DNA of 64,000 nucleotides from Luscinia megarhynchos (taxonomy: Eukaryota > Chordata > Aves > Passeriformes > Turdidae): NCBI GenBank assembly GCA_034336665.1, contig CM067564.1:47787451-47851450 (forward strand), given 5' to 3'. Position numbers and translations under genes: made by a program. The notes below the pieces were generated by a model. That model was given only the letters and a program-made list of their open reading frames with translations, made no database searches and was not told the DNA's origin. This document shows, one piece after another, positions 36,231 to 48,330 of this stretch (its first letter is position 1; every line of letters starts with the position of its first letter).

Positions 36231-36428
36231 GGGGCTGGACCCTGCCTGGGGATGGACCCTGCCCAGGGATGAACCCTGCTCGGGGCTGGACCCTGCCTGG
36301 GGCTAGACCCTGCCCGGGAATGGACCCTGCCCAGGGATGGACCCCTGTCCGGGGATTAACCCTGCCCGGGGCTGGACCCTGCCCAGGGAGGGACCCTGCC
36401 TGGGGCTGGACCCCTGCCCGGGCCCCCG
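36231..36428. repeat. 18-bp GC-rich minisatellite, about 11 copies
   Basis: Imperfect tandem units of the form GGGGCTGGACCCTGCCCG repeat with a period of about 18 bases; variants include GGGATGGACCCTGCCCAG. Because 18 is a multiple of three, one frame reads as a degenerate Pro-Gly-Met-Asp-Pro-Ala hexapeptide repeat (36203-36448). That is a by-product of the repeat and I do not call it a gene. It sits at the upstream edge of the CAMK1D CpG island. Confidence 0.92.
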
Positions 36429-36536
36429 GGCTGCCTGACCCCTCTTAGGGTACCCCTTGCTTCGAGAGGTCCTTGCTGAGGAATGAGTTTTTACATCCCA
36501 GGACTGTGTGTGCGTGTGCGAGGTGGGCACCGCTGC

Positions 36537-36574
36537 CCCAGCGCATCCCAGCGCATCCCAGCGCATCCCAGCGC
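36537..36574. repeat. 10-bp tandem repeat (GCGCATCCCA)
   Basis: Three exact copies of GCGCATCCCA (36541-36570), with a CCCCA before and a partial fourth copy (GCGC) after. It is a short GC-rich repeat inside the CAMK1D CpG island. Confidence 0.9.
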
Positions 36575-36624
36575 AGAGCCCGTCCAGGCAGCACGGCCGC
36601 TTGTGGTGTGCCTTTAAATTTTCC

Positions 36625-36647
36625 TTTTTTTTTTTTTTTTTTTTTTT
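36625..36647. repeat. T homopolymer, 23 bases
   Basis: An uninterrupted run of 23 T within the CpG island, followed by further T-rich sequence to about 36680. It is likely length-variable. It produces the lysine- and phenylalanine-rich spurious open frames on both strands. Confidence 0.95.
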
Positions 36648-36783
36648 CTTCCTGGCTTTCCTTTTAAATTTTTTTTCCTCTCGCTGCTTTCCCTCCCCTC
36701 CCGTTTGACGTGCGTGGTTTTGGTGCAATGCGAATTATCTTCATTCAGTCAGGAGGGGCAGCGCCAGGCAGCAGAGCAGCGGC

Positions 36784-36846
36784 GGGGCTGCCTCCTCCTT
36801 CTTCCTCCTCCTCCTCCGCTTTCTCCTCTTCCTCCTCCTCCTCCCA
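36784..36846. repeat. Polypyrimidine (CTC/CTT) tract
   Basis: A nearly pure pyrimidine run built of CTC and CTT triplets, broken by single G bases. On the minus strand it reads as GAG/GAA. With the purine tract at 37331-37405 it frames the 5' UTR region of CAMK1D. Confidence 0.9.
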
Positions 36847-37002
36847 TTGCCATAACAACCACGCACAGCCGCTGCGCCCGCGGGGCCGCTCCGCACCGCA
36901 CCGCACCGCGCCCGGCGGGCTGAGCATCCCACGGGGCCCCGCACACGGGTGGGGGAAGATAAACAGTGACCTCCCTCCAGGAACAAAACAAAACAAAAAA
37001 AA

Positions 37003-37072
37003 AGAGAGAGAGAGAGAGAAAGAAAAGAAAAACAAACAAACCAACCAAAAAAAAAAAAAAAAAAAAAAAAAA
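37003..37072. repeat. GA microsatellite plus 26-base A homopolymer
   Basis: (AG)n at 37003-37019 is followed by an AAAC/AACC-rich spacer, then 26 A at 37047-37072. It lies 410-480 bases before the CAMK1D start codon, probably in or just upstream of the 5' UTR. Confidence 0.92.
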
Positions 37073-37311
37073 GAGGGAGTTTTCGGCGGGGTGGGTCAGT
37101 CAGGGAGCAAAGTGACCCCGGGACGCGGGTGCGCGCAGCTGCTGCGCGGGGCGCAGGAGGACGGAGGGACGGGGCAGCCCCGGCAGCGGCTCCGCGGGGG
37201 GAGCGCGGAGGAGGGCAGAGAAGGGGAGGGAAGGGAGGGAAGAGAAAGTTGGGAGGAAATAGCCCAGGAAAAGTGACACTCGCGGAGCCCGCCGGAGCGC
37301 GGAGGAAATAA

Positions 37312-37575
<264 letters not shown>

Positions 37576-40500
37576 TAGGTGGCGGGCTCGGCTGGGGCGC
37601 GGCGGGCGGGCGCTGTCCCTCCCGGGAAGGGTGCGGGGCTTCGCGGATTTGCGCACCCGGCGAGGGGTCCGAGCCACCTGGGAACGCGGCAAAAATAGAT
37701 TGGTGGGGCAGGAGCTGGGCTAGCATCACCCCTCACCCTCCTCCCATACCCCCCGAACAAGCGATCAGAAGGAAAAACCCAAGTGTTTTAAAATATTCAT
37801 AGAACGGGGAGACAGGGGAAGGCTTTTTCTTCAAAGTGCAACTGTAAATAAATGCGGTCTGACTTGCACGCTTCCCCTAAAGACGATGGCTGCAGCTATT
37901 CGTGGACAGACGAGCAGAAATAATCGGAGTGGATTGGATGTGTTTTAGCTACGATGCTTAACTGTTGTTGGGCTTTATTTGTTTTATTTATAGTGGCGGG
38001 GCATAAAGATTAGTAAAACGTTAGAGCCGTTTGTTGGTTTTTTGGTTTTTTTTTTTGAAGGCTGAGGAAAAACACGCACAGATGGTGCAAGGGAGCGGGG
38101 TGCCTTTTTGGCCGAGCAAAGAGTTTTATTTTTGTTAAAACTAATTTTTGCACTCAGAATATTATGAAGAGGAAGCCGGGAGTGCAGAAGGAGGCAGCTG
38201 AGCGTGTATACATTGTAATTAGAGTTGGGCTGGACTGAGAGCGCTCCTCGTAGCTGCGTTCCCACCGCTTCAATTGAAACTTCAAGCGTCTCTCAAAACG
38301 GAGCGCTGTTAATCCCGAGTAGTGCTTTTCCTACGCTCCAAAACACAGCTGAGCAAGTTTTGACTGTAATATTTGAGTTTCTTTCTGCTTCCAAGGGAGG
38401 GCTCCCTATAAACAGAGTATTTCTGGTCCGTGGGCTCGCTGGTTTCCTATAAACAGGCGGTGAGTAGGAATCGGGCTGGTGGTTTAGCATGGAGCTGGGT
38501 CAGCAGCTCCGCCGTGATGGGCTTGAAGCACAGCCCTCAGGAAAACACTGACTTACTAAATCAAATCGATGCCTGTCCAAGTCTCTGATGAAGCAAAATT
38601 CAGCGTAAGAGCCAAGGGTTGTGATGGGTTCTTGTCACCTTCATTGAGTTTTTGCTGTGGGAATTTCACGCTGGGAGAGACGTGCCCTGCTTTGTCACCT
38701 TAGGTGTGCAGTTCCCTTCCTGAGTAAAGGGGGCTGGGGAGGATGTTTTAAAGCTCTGAGGTTTGCAGGACGATTCACTGGGGTTCCCACTGTGCAGCTC
38801 TCTGTCATCTCTGTGGTTGTGCTGTTGAAGCCACCTGAGAGGGTTAATTTCTGCTGCTGAAGAGGTTCAGGAAGAATTAATGCTGTGGCCTTGATCCAGA
38901 TACCCACTGGTAATGGGAGCTGGTGTAGGTCCCAAGGAAGGTAAAGCTGCTCAGAGTTAATAGTTATGCATATTAGCATGGCTGTTTCAAATCAAATTCA
39001 TTAAATATGGCCAATTAGTGTCTTAAACTATTAACCATTGTCTGAGCCTCACAGTTTGGTGAGTAAATTCTTTCTAATGGGAGTGGAAGCTGTGAAGTTT
39101 TAAAACTTGACTTAACAGTCAATCTAGAAAGTTTTAGAAAATTGAAATAATTGGATTACGAACCTGGGCCCATATAAAGAAAATAGATCAGCTTTCTTCT
39201 TCAGACATAGCTGTATTTAATTATGAATATATGTGTTTTTAACAGCCTACGTGTGGGTTGCCTTCTGGTTGTGCATTCCTTAGCTTCCAAGGGCAGGCTG
39301 ATAATTAGAAGATTTGAATCTGAGTTTTGGTTCTGTCCTTGGCCACCCACCAGTGCAGCACCTGCAGTTCCTACCAGGTCTGGTGTGACTTATCAGGATG
39401 TGAAGCTTCTAAAAATTTAGGCCATTGCTGTGCAAATCAGTAAAGTGCCTGTTCCATTTCCACTGAAGGCAGTGAAGGCAGTTCACTGACTTGAGCAGCA
39501 GATATACAGGATCCAGGAGCCTAAATGATGGGAAACATTCTCAATTATTGATAAGAAAGTATTCAAATAGGAATTAAACTATATAAGTATACATATCTTT
39601 AAAGCATTTGTACCGAAATATTTTCCTCTGGCATTATTTAGGAGCAGGATTAAAATCTCCTTTGATCCCTCCTGCCCTGTAATGCTGAACCATGTTGGAC
39701 AGCCTCACTTGATCTCACCAGCTAATAGATTTTTCTCTAGCACAGAGTGAAAAACTTGGCATGTCTCATGAAATGTACTGGATCGTAGTAGCTGTATTTT
39801 GCATTTTTCTGCCATTCCATTTCAGGATGCCAAAGTACTAAAAGCACTTTTAACAGAAAAACAGCCCTTTTTCATGCAGCTGTCTTAACTGCCTGGGGTA
39901 AAATTGGCTAGATAAAGAAAAGCACCAAACTCCCAAATCAGGGAAGAAAGTGAAAAAGAAACTTTAAAAGCTTATTTTATTTCAAGTGCATTGATCTGTG
40001 GACGTTAAATCTGTGTGTGCACCTTATAATAATTTGTTCTCAGAAAAGAGCCTTTCGTCTGAATAAAAGCTCTTCAGCAGATCTTTAACATGGGAGAGTA
40101 GAAATTTGCTGGAATTATTAAAAAGATCCTAAGTCAGTTAATCATTACATCATTTGGGCTTCAAGGAACCTCTAATGAGTACCCAGCTCTCCCTTTCAGA
40201 GCTGGAATAAATTATTTACATGTCTCTGTAAATCATGTCCAGCCACATTGATGCTGAAATTGAATTTGGTTGTCATGTCCACATGTAAGAAAGCAGCCCT
40301 TTCCCACCCCAAAAATTTTCCTTTGGTGGCTGAAGTCTGTGTTGTTTGCTCTGCTCTGTGCTGTTGAACAATAATGTTTTTCTAAAAGTACTAACATGCA
40401 GTGGTTGGCTCAGATGTACCCAAACCTGTATTTACCCTGTTCTGTATTTATGCAGATGTTAAAGCATATGCAATCTCCTTTTGGGGCTGCAACCTCTCAG

Positions 40501-41200
40501 GTACTGGAGTGTCAACAAAAGATTGTGGTAATACTAATTAATATTAATATATTTTATAATAAATGGTTATTGGTATAATTTATGTGTTATTACATTACAA
40601 TATGTATGATGGTCCTGATCCATTCTTGGGCTGTGCCAGTCCATGTGGGACAGTGAAGCACATTCCATGTGCACAGGTTCATGGAGTGCCCCTCCTTGGA
40701 ACTGGACCTGGTTGCTGCTAAGCCATTGACAGAGAAATTACAGATCCTGAAAAAGTAATTAGGGGAAAAAAAGCAAAAAATAAATTAAAGATAAAATAAA
40801 ATTCTAGCAAAGGTGCCAGATCCTCAACTAATGTAATTTAGAGTTGCTTCCAAGTCAAAACAGGTGTGCTTGAGGAAAAAAGATTATCTGATTTTCTCTC
40901 TTTAAATTTCCACAAATTCACCTATTGTAGCTGTACTCAGTTCTCTCTGGAAGACAAATTGAGAGGGGAATTCACGGCCTGCCTGGTCAGGGGGATTTCT
41001 GTTGCAGCCCTTGAGATTTGTGAAGTTTCACAATACAGGAATCTGATGAGTGACCACAGAAATATCACTTTTTTCCCCCTCTACATTTAAAGTATTTTAT
41101 GTCTAAAGCATTTTAACCTTAGCTTTTGACATCTGAGAAGTAATAAGAAACACCATTTCATCCACTAGCCAAAGAGGAAGGTTCCATCACTTGATCTGCC

Positions 41201-41249
41201 TAATTAGATCAACCCCACATTTATAAGATATTTGTAATTAGGCCTAATT
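41201..41249. promoter_or_regulatory. Homeodomain-type motif cluster with 14-bp palindrome
   Basis: A TAATTAG core at 41201-41207 is followed 29 bases later by the perfect palindrome AATTAGGCCTAATT (41236-41249), which holds two inverted TAATT half-sites. Paired inverted TAAT sites are the known target form of paired-class and other homeodomain dimers. Binding and function are inferred only. Confidence 0.35.
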
Positions 41250-44200
41250 GGCATCAGAGTTATGATGAAGTTCTAATATTTAGAAAGGCTCAGACTTAGT
41301 AACTATGAAAACACTGGTGCTGTCCTTAAAAATGGTGTGGTAGATTCCTTAAAGCTTAGTAAGGATAACAGAGGGAGTTGCATGGATATAGCCATAACAT
41401 AGTAAGAGCTGGGTGGGAAGACAAATACACTTCAAATAAGTTTCCAGTACTTTCCTAAAATATAGTATGGAGAAAACATATGGGTGGTTCTGTTTTTCTC
41501 AGGGGCTCTGTGGTAATTTTTGGTTTGTCTGTGTCACTTCCATGCTCTTACACCACCTGATGTGCTCCTGGCACTCTGCACAGCTCCTCACACACCAGAA
41601 CGTGCTCGTTCATGCTGTGAAATGAAGTCACTCCTCGTCCTCCTCTCACACCTCTTTTCTTTCTCTCACTCCCACGTGCACACAAACACTCCCATGGTCA
41701 CAAACCCCACGTGCTGTCTGCTGTGGCTCTGTCCTCTCACGTCCTTCAGGGTGCCTTGCCCTCCCTGCAGCCTCCCACTGGCACTCCATGAGCTGATCCT
41801 CCTCCTCTCCTCTGGTTTTGGGTGCTCAGACCCTCGTGGGGCTGTGCCTTGGTGAGAAGGAGCTGGTGGTAAGGACAGGTCCTGGCAGGGAGGTACCAGA
41901 GGGCTCCAGATCTGCCTCTGGTCAGAGATCCTGCCTTTTCATCAACTGGGTGCCAAAATCACTCCTGTTGGATTCACCCAGCAGACCATCCCTGTTCTGC
42001 CATTCAGCTTGAGGCATCATGCAAGTTACTCACTTTTTCCCTTCTGATTTTGGAAGTTCTCAAGACATAAAGAAAGACGTTGATATTTCTGTTTTCCTTG
42101 GCTCGATGCCTCCCGTGATGATTGAGGGGTTTGTCTGATTGTCAAGTTTCTGCTGACATTACCAGCAATTGCTGCTTCTCTTTTATGGCACCTCAGTGAG
42201 GCAGTAGCTCTGTCAGATTATTTCATATTTTCCTCAGTTCAGTATTTTCCTTTTTTTTAATAAATTAAATAAAATAAACGTTTCACCTAAAAAAATCTTC
42301 AGTATCCCAAAGGGCTGAAGTTGAGGTGCAGGTTTTCAGGAACAAAGTTGATGAACCACTGGAGCAAACCATGAAGGCAAGTGGATCTCATCTCCTCTAG
42401 TAGATTTTCTGGGAGCTCTGAAAGCTCTCAGGCTTCAAGCAGCAGGAAAGTGCCTCTTGTCCATGTTTACACAGGATGATAGTTCATGGTCATTTCTGAC
42501 CTTAAAATCCATAACTCTGGGAGTCTTGCTGTCAAACCCATGTGGAGTCAGGGATAATTTGTGCTGAGAGGTGCTTATAGCACCTCTCTTGCATCTGTGG
42601 GAGGAGTGAAAGCTGAGGTCCAAATATTAATATTTAACTTTGTGGTGTGAAACAACTCAGATGTTTTAGTTTCTATATTCTATTTAGTGAAAGCAGAAAA
42701 ATAACTGTATTTTTCTGCTGTTAGGACTCCTTTAAAGGTGATGAATTTTGTAATCCTGTTTGCTATCACCTGGCATGGGTTTCTATCCAGTTTGTTCTTG
42801 AAGGCTTAAAAATAATGAGTTAGTATCTTTTGATGTAAATTGTTGGTCTTCCTCGAACAGTTGCAGAAAATAACAGGTTTGATGGTTCAGCTGGAATTGA
42901 AATGGGAAAGAAAGAAAAGTAAAATGGCCAATGAGTTTAAAGGCTGATGGTGAGGATTGGGAAAAAATTGGCAGCCATTGGTGGGAGGGGATTTTTGACA
43001 GCTCTTGGTTCACAGGTGCATTTTGGAAAGTGCTTGTTTGGGGCAGCAGTGTAGCCTAAAGGCCAATTTTCTTTCATCATCTGAAATTAAGATTTCAAAA
43101 TACTCAATAATCAGAAGCTTTCAGGTGAACACATAATTCTGGAGACACACAGCTGCTGTATTGTCAGCTCACGTATGTGCTCATGCTTCCTTTGTTAGCC
43201 TGTTTGTCTACCAGTTTTGATGTCTTACCTCATTTTTTCCCTGATCTCTTTTTCTGTGGGTGTTCTTTTTGAAGTACATCTTGGTCCTGTCTGAGCTCCC
43301 TCTGCCAGAGGACACCTGCTCACCTTGGCCTGTGCAGCCAAGGAGGATGCTTGACCAGCAAGGCGACAATAAGATATTTGGGTTGGGTTGAAAGAGACAG
43401 TTTGGGTTTTCTCCTGCTATTTTTTGCTTAGGAAAATGTGATCCTTGCCTCAAACAACACTTAATCTAAGCCCTCAGGACTTCAATATAGCAAATATCTA
43501 TTCCACAGCTTCCCTTAGTGTAGGGTATGCATAAGAACATTGGTGCTTTTTGCAGCCAGAGGTAGCTGACACCCCAAGAGCTCCCAACAAGCAAAACCCA
43601 GAGGGTGGAGAGGTGGTGGACAGAGCTGAACCCAACTCTTTGGAGCCCCACAGCAATCCTTTAGCCAAAAGTCTCTTGTTCCCACCACAGCCACAACACA
43701 GGGGGTGTGAGAGCCTTCTCCTCCGCCACTCCCGCCATCTGGAGCAGCCTGTCTGCTTCCTTCACCCTCCATCTGCTTTCACACGGGAGCTGAAATATCT
43801 CTGTGTGTGTTTCTCTTCCTTTTTGCCTCTTTTTCTTTCTACCTTGGTTACTGACCTCAATTTTTTTTGTTGTCCTTCACACACAGTTCTCCTGACTACG
43901 TGCAGAATATAAGTTGGGGTTACTTAATCCTTTCAAGCATCCAAGGATACAATTAATATTGAATAAAGCAGTATTGTTTTGGTTTGCTTGACAATAACCA
44001 TCATTTATAATGGGATTCTGAATTTATTGCCAGTAATGGTATTCACTTAACCGGTGACTCACAGTTTATATTCATGATTACTTAATAGGACCTAATTTTC
44101 TAGTCATTTTAGATAGCAGGAAAACAAGTTGGAACTAAGTGGGCACTGTTAGTAAACAGGTAATGAGTGAAAGGAGGGATAAAAAATTCCTTGGGGCAGA

Positions 44201-44968
44201 AATCTGTCATTTCCATTGGAATTCAAACCACCTTGCGTTTCAGTGCTCCTTGGTAAATAATAATTAACAACAATAACAATAATTTGCAAACATATGTGTG
44301 TGATTGGGCTGCTGTTGAATGACAAATAGCTGGCTTAGCATCAGAATATGTCTCATTTCTAGCAATCATAGTGTTCCTTAAAACCTTTCCATCAAATCTT
44401 AACACCAATATGTTTTTTTATTATCTGACTTGGCGGTTCCTATAATTTTCCTCTGAATGTTGTGCCAATCACTTTTGAAAAAGCAAGCTATAAATAACAG
44501 ATTGTTAATAAACTTTTGAAGGCCCTTTCACTGATGTTTCCATGTTGAAAGCTGCATATTGAGTTTTATGCCAGAATTACTCACCAAACAGATTGTATAA
44601 GGTTAAACCAAAATAATACTCTTAAGCAGAATTTTTTGGCTGAGTTAAAAAGCATTTTTTTTTTTCAACTCTTTTTTTCAAACACTGGATGTGCTAAGAA
44701 AAAGCTACCAGGAAAAAACTGGGAAGCTCTGTTTTGGATCTGATTCATGTGTAGAACAGCTGAGCACAGCACTGGGGATCCTCAGTAACAATAGCTCACT
44801 GATTTTGCTTGATCTTTTCCTGAGCAATATCATAGGTCACAGATAAAATATCAACAGTTTTGGACAACTGGACTGCATAAGATTAGTTCTTAAATTACCT
44901 TTTTCAAGAATGAAATGAGAAGAAGCACATAAGAGAAAACATGCTGGCTTAGGTGTATTGAGGATTCA

Positions 44969-45035
44969 TTTTTTATTTTATTTTATTTTTTTTATTTTTA
45001 TTTTAATTTTTATTTTTGTTTTTGTTTTAGTTTTG
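44969..45035. repeat. (TTTTA)n / T-rich low-complexity tract
   Basis: Runs of TTTTA pentamers drift into TTTTTG units, all on the plus strand, in CAMK1D intron 1. This may be a decayed A-tail microsatellite on the minus strand, but no retroelement body was recognised next to it. Confidence 0.9.
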
Positions 45036-48000
45036 ATTTTCTTTCATCCCTAATTGGAGATAAATGAAACAGTTTCAGTCTTCTTACAGTTTCCAAGAGG
45101 AAGGTTCTTGCAATGATGCAAATGAACATGAACAGTAACAGGTAAAGAATTGTGGCATCTCCCCCCTAGGTCTTTTCCTTTGCACTCTTTTTCTGCAGGA
45201 TTCTTCTCTTTTTCCTGCTTTTAATGCTCCCACTATTTCAGGTTGAGGATTTGAAGAAATGTTCTTTCAAGCCTGAACACACAAAAGTTGGGAATTCCAT
45301 CTCATGCTCAGTTGCCAGAGTGCAGTAGACCCAGAAGTTTCATCCATAGCTGGTGGGAGTGGAGTGAGGTCAGGATATGTGGAATTTCTGAGGTCTGGGA
45401 GTTTTGAGCCTCCCTGTTTATTTTGGTGAGGGCTGGTGTGGCAATTTAGAGAGCAAGGAGGGTAACACATCCTGCTCATCAGGGGTGGGGTGTGAAGCTT
45501 TGCAGGTCTTCCTGGGAGCTCCAAAGGGGAGGTTCTGGGGTATCCCAGGTATCTCCCTGAAGACAGAACACCCCAGTGCTGCGGAATTGTTCTGTGACAT
45601 TGCAGTTTTTAGGTGAGCAGGGTGTTTAAAACCTGCCTGACACCCCATGGCACCTGGGAAAAGTGGCTATCCCTCTCCACCAGCTGCATCACTGGTCACA
45701 GAAATGGATGTGCTTCTGTTGCAGTACAAAACAAACCAGCACAGCCACTCCTGCTTAAATGTAGAGATTTGCAAAGACTGAGAAGCTGGTCCATATGTTG
45801 GAGATGGGCAAGGGAAGTGTGAAGGGTCTAAAGTACCTGGGATTTTTTACTGTGCCTTTTACTGGCCTCAGATGAGATTAGGCATGGTTGAGCAAGGGCT
45901 ACTGCAAACACCAGAGTAAAAGACTGTTCGTACCCAGGAGAACTTAGATTCTAAATAAATAAGACAAAAATGCTAACACTGTTTTGTTAAAGACAAGCTA
46001 GTGTGTCACTTGTAAACCCAGAGATGAGCCTGAATCTTAACTCCAGTTAAGTCCCCTTATGCTGGGGACTGTCCTGCTTCATTTAGTAGTGGGCACTGTG
46101 TCAGCACCAATGTCCTCAAAATATATTTATTTGTGTGTGATTCACCCAGGGTCATAATGTATAAATCACTTTTTACTAGTTGAGGTCTGAAGATGCAAAG
46201 CACTGTCTCTGTGCTGTTGGTAACAGCGTGGGCGCTTTAGTGCTGTGTTGTTTCAGCTGCTCACAGGAATCCAGGTCTGCCCAGGGCTATAAAGAGCTGG
46301 AACACTCCAGGCAGTTCTTGGGGTGATGTGGGATTGCTCCCAGCAGGATCCCATCCTCCCAGCCCAGCTTAAATAATTCAAAGGGCCAAGCTTCAACCAG
46401 GCATGTTTTCCATACAAACTCACCAACTGTGACCCTATTGCCTCACTGCAATGGGCCAGGGCAGAAATGATGGAAACTATTGTATTAAAAACTGTGAAAA
46501 TCCCCAAAATTACATAGAAAATCCAAACAACACAGAAGAGAGCTGAAGAGAGAAGAGAGCACTTAGAGGATTTGCAGCCACATGGAAAACTCCTCTGAGG
46601 GAAGGCAGAGGTTGCTAATCAAATCAGCCATAGTTGAGAGAGATTGCTGGAGCATCCCTGGATAATCCTCCACTGTTATTTTGAGTTGGCTTGGAGATTT
46701 CCTCCCACTGCTCACTCATCTTCTCCTGCCTCTCAGTGTAACTTGGCACGATGTGCCCAGCCATGAAGCCTGGGGTGTTTTGGAAATTTCAGGCATAGCA
46801 AAGTGCTTGGAGTGTGCTGTCAGTGGCACAAGACACTGTGAGCTCATTAAACTTCATTTGTGCTCTCTACGTTGTTTTCTTGAATAACACCTGTACAAAT
46901 TCAAAGGCTTTGTCTTTTACTTTGGGACATTTTGTAGCTGCAGCCTGAGATATCTTAAGGACTATCTGAAGCTCTGGGATCAGCAGCTGCCTCACACCTC
47001 TGCTTTAATGGGATTTCTTGCCGCAGGGGTGTAATTAATTTGTTCAACTTTTTTTGAGGGGAAAATCTGACAGTGTTAAGCTTTTCCACGGGCTGATGAT
47101 GAGCATCACAAAAACACCACCTCCTTCTCTGGGTGCAAGCCATGGTGTTTTGAGACACCTTCTCCAGCATAATTACATAGCAACCTGAATATTGCAAAGC
47201 AAACAAGCTCTCCCTCCCAAAATAAAACATTCTGAAATGTAAAAAAAGCACCATGAAATAGCACAAACCCCTCTTACTTTTTCTGAGGAAAGAAGAGGGG
47301 GGCAACCAACACACAGCTTGTTAGCCAAGCACCATGGGAAGATGCTTAGATAAAAATATTAATGGAGCAGAAAAACAGTGTGAGTCCTTTTGGCCTAATA
47401 ACCCAGGCACTGGAGCACAAGAGGAATAATTCAGAAGGAAGGGAAAGGTCTCCTGTCACAGGTTTGACTTATGCCATTTAGGAAGGAGGGGGATATATAT
47501 TTGGATGTCAGGGAAGAATGTACCAAGAAATGAGGTGAAAAAAATGTTCTCAAAAGCGCATAGACATAGGGCATAGAGGTACTGCAGGCTGCAGGGAGAC
47601 TTCTGCTCTTGGGAGTGTTAAGGTGTATCTGGAGTAATTTTACTGGCTAATTTTCCTGTCCATAGCCATGTAATTTATGTCACAGACATAAATTTTATGC
47701 TCTTAAGAGAGAGATCCTGAAAAAAAAAAAATCTTGCAGAGCTTTATAGGCAAGTCCATTGAACAATGTCTCTGATGAATCTTGTATTTTTAATGGAAAG
47801 CAATGAAAGTGATTCAAGGATTCCTGAGTAACAGCTGAGATGATTTGTGCCCAGAAAGCAAAGGTGTGCCCCTTGGCTACTGTTGGAAGGGAGCACAAGA
47901 GGAACTGAAGCTGAGAACAGGCTGGTTCTGCAGGTGAAGGGAGTGGCACTGGGGGAAAGAGGAGAGCAGAGGGGTTCAGCTGCAGCTGAATTGGCTCTAG

Positions 48001-48237
48001 AGACTTTTAAGTCCTCTTCCTTGCTCTTGAGCTGGAAAAATTCACAGATATGGGTCTTTTGGACAGGACAGCTTGTATTGCACCAGTACACTTTCCTCAT
48101 TTTCAGTGACCACTACAATGACTGGCAGCTTCAGGGCCAGTTTGTCTTGCATTGCTGTGTGGTTGTGAGGAAGGTGGAGGAGCCCTCTATATACATATAA
48201 CTAGAGTGTCTATGTGTGCATGTATGTGTTTGTGTAC

Positions 48238-48330
48238 AACATACATGTGTGTATATATATATATATATATATAAACATATGTATATAATATGTATATAAT
48301 AGATATATATATGAAATGTATATAAATGTA
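48238..48330. repeat. TA microsatellite with GTATA/TATATAA satellites
   Basis: A pure (TA)n core at 48252-48274 is flanked by TGTGTGTA-like and GTATATAATA-type imperfect units to about 48330. The DNA is extremely AT-rich, cruciform-prone and likely length-polymorphic. The Tyr/Ile-rich open frames on the minus strand here are artefacts of the repeat. Confidence 0.93.

Noticed and set aside
36710..37276. 188-codon plus-strand open frame upstream of CAMK1D
   Set aside because: Ser-, Lys- and Arg-rich low complexity from the same tracts, with no domain and a different frame from CAMK1D. A translated upstream ORF from the ATG at 36728 would require transcription starting before it, which is not shown.
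40451..40500. Exon-like segment in CAMK1D intron 1 (CAG before, GTACTG after)
   Set aside because: The peptide does not match the expected second exon of CAMK1D or any family I recognise, and the donor is weak.
43550..43912. 120-codon plus-strand open frame in CAMK1D intron 1
   Set aside because: No domain, no flanking splice or promoter evidence, and a composition typical of random GC-moderate sequence.
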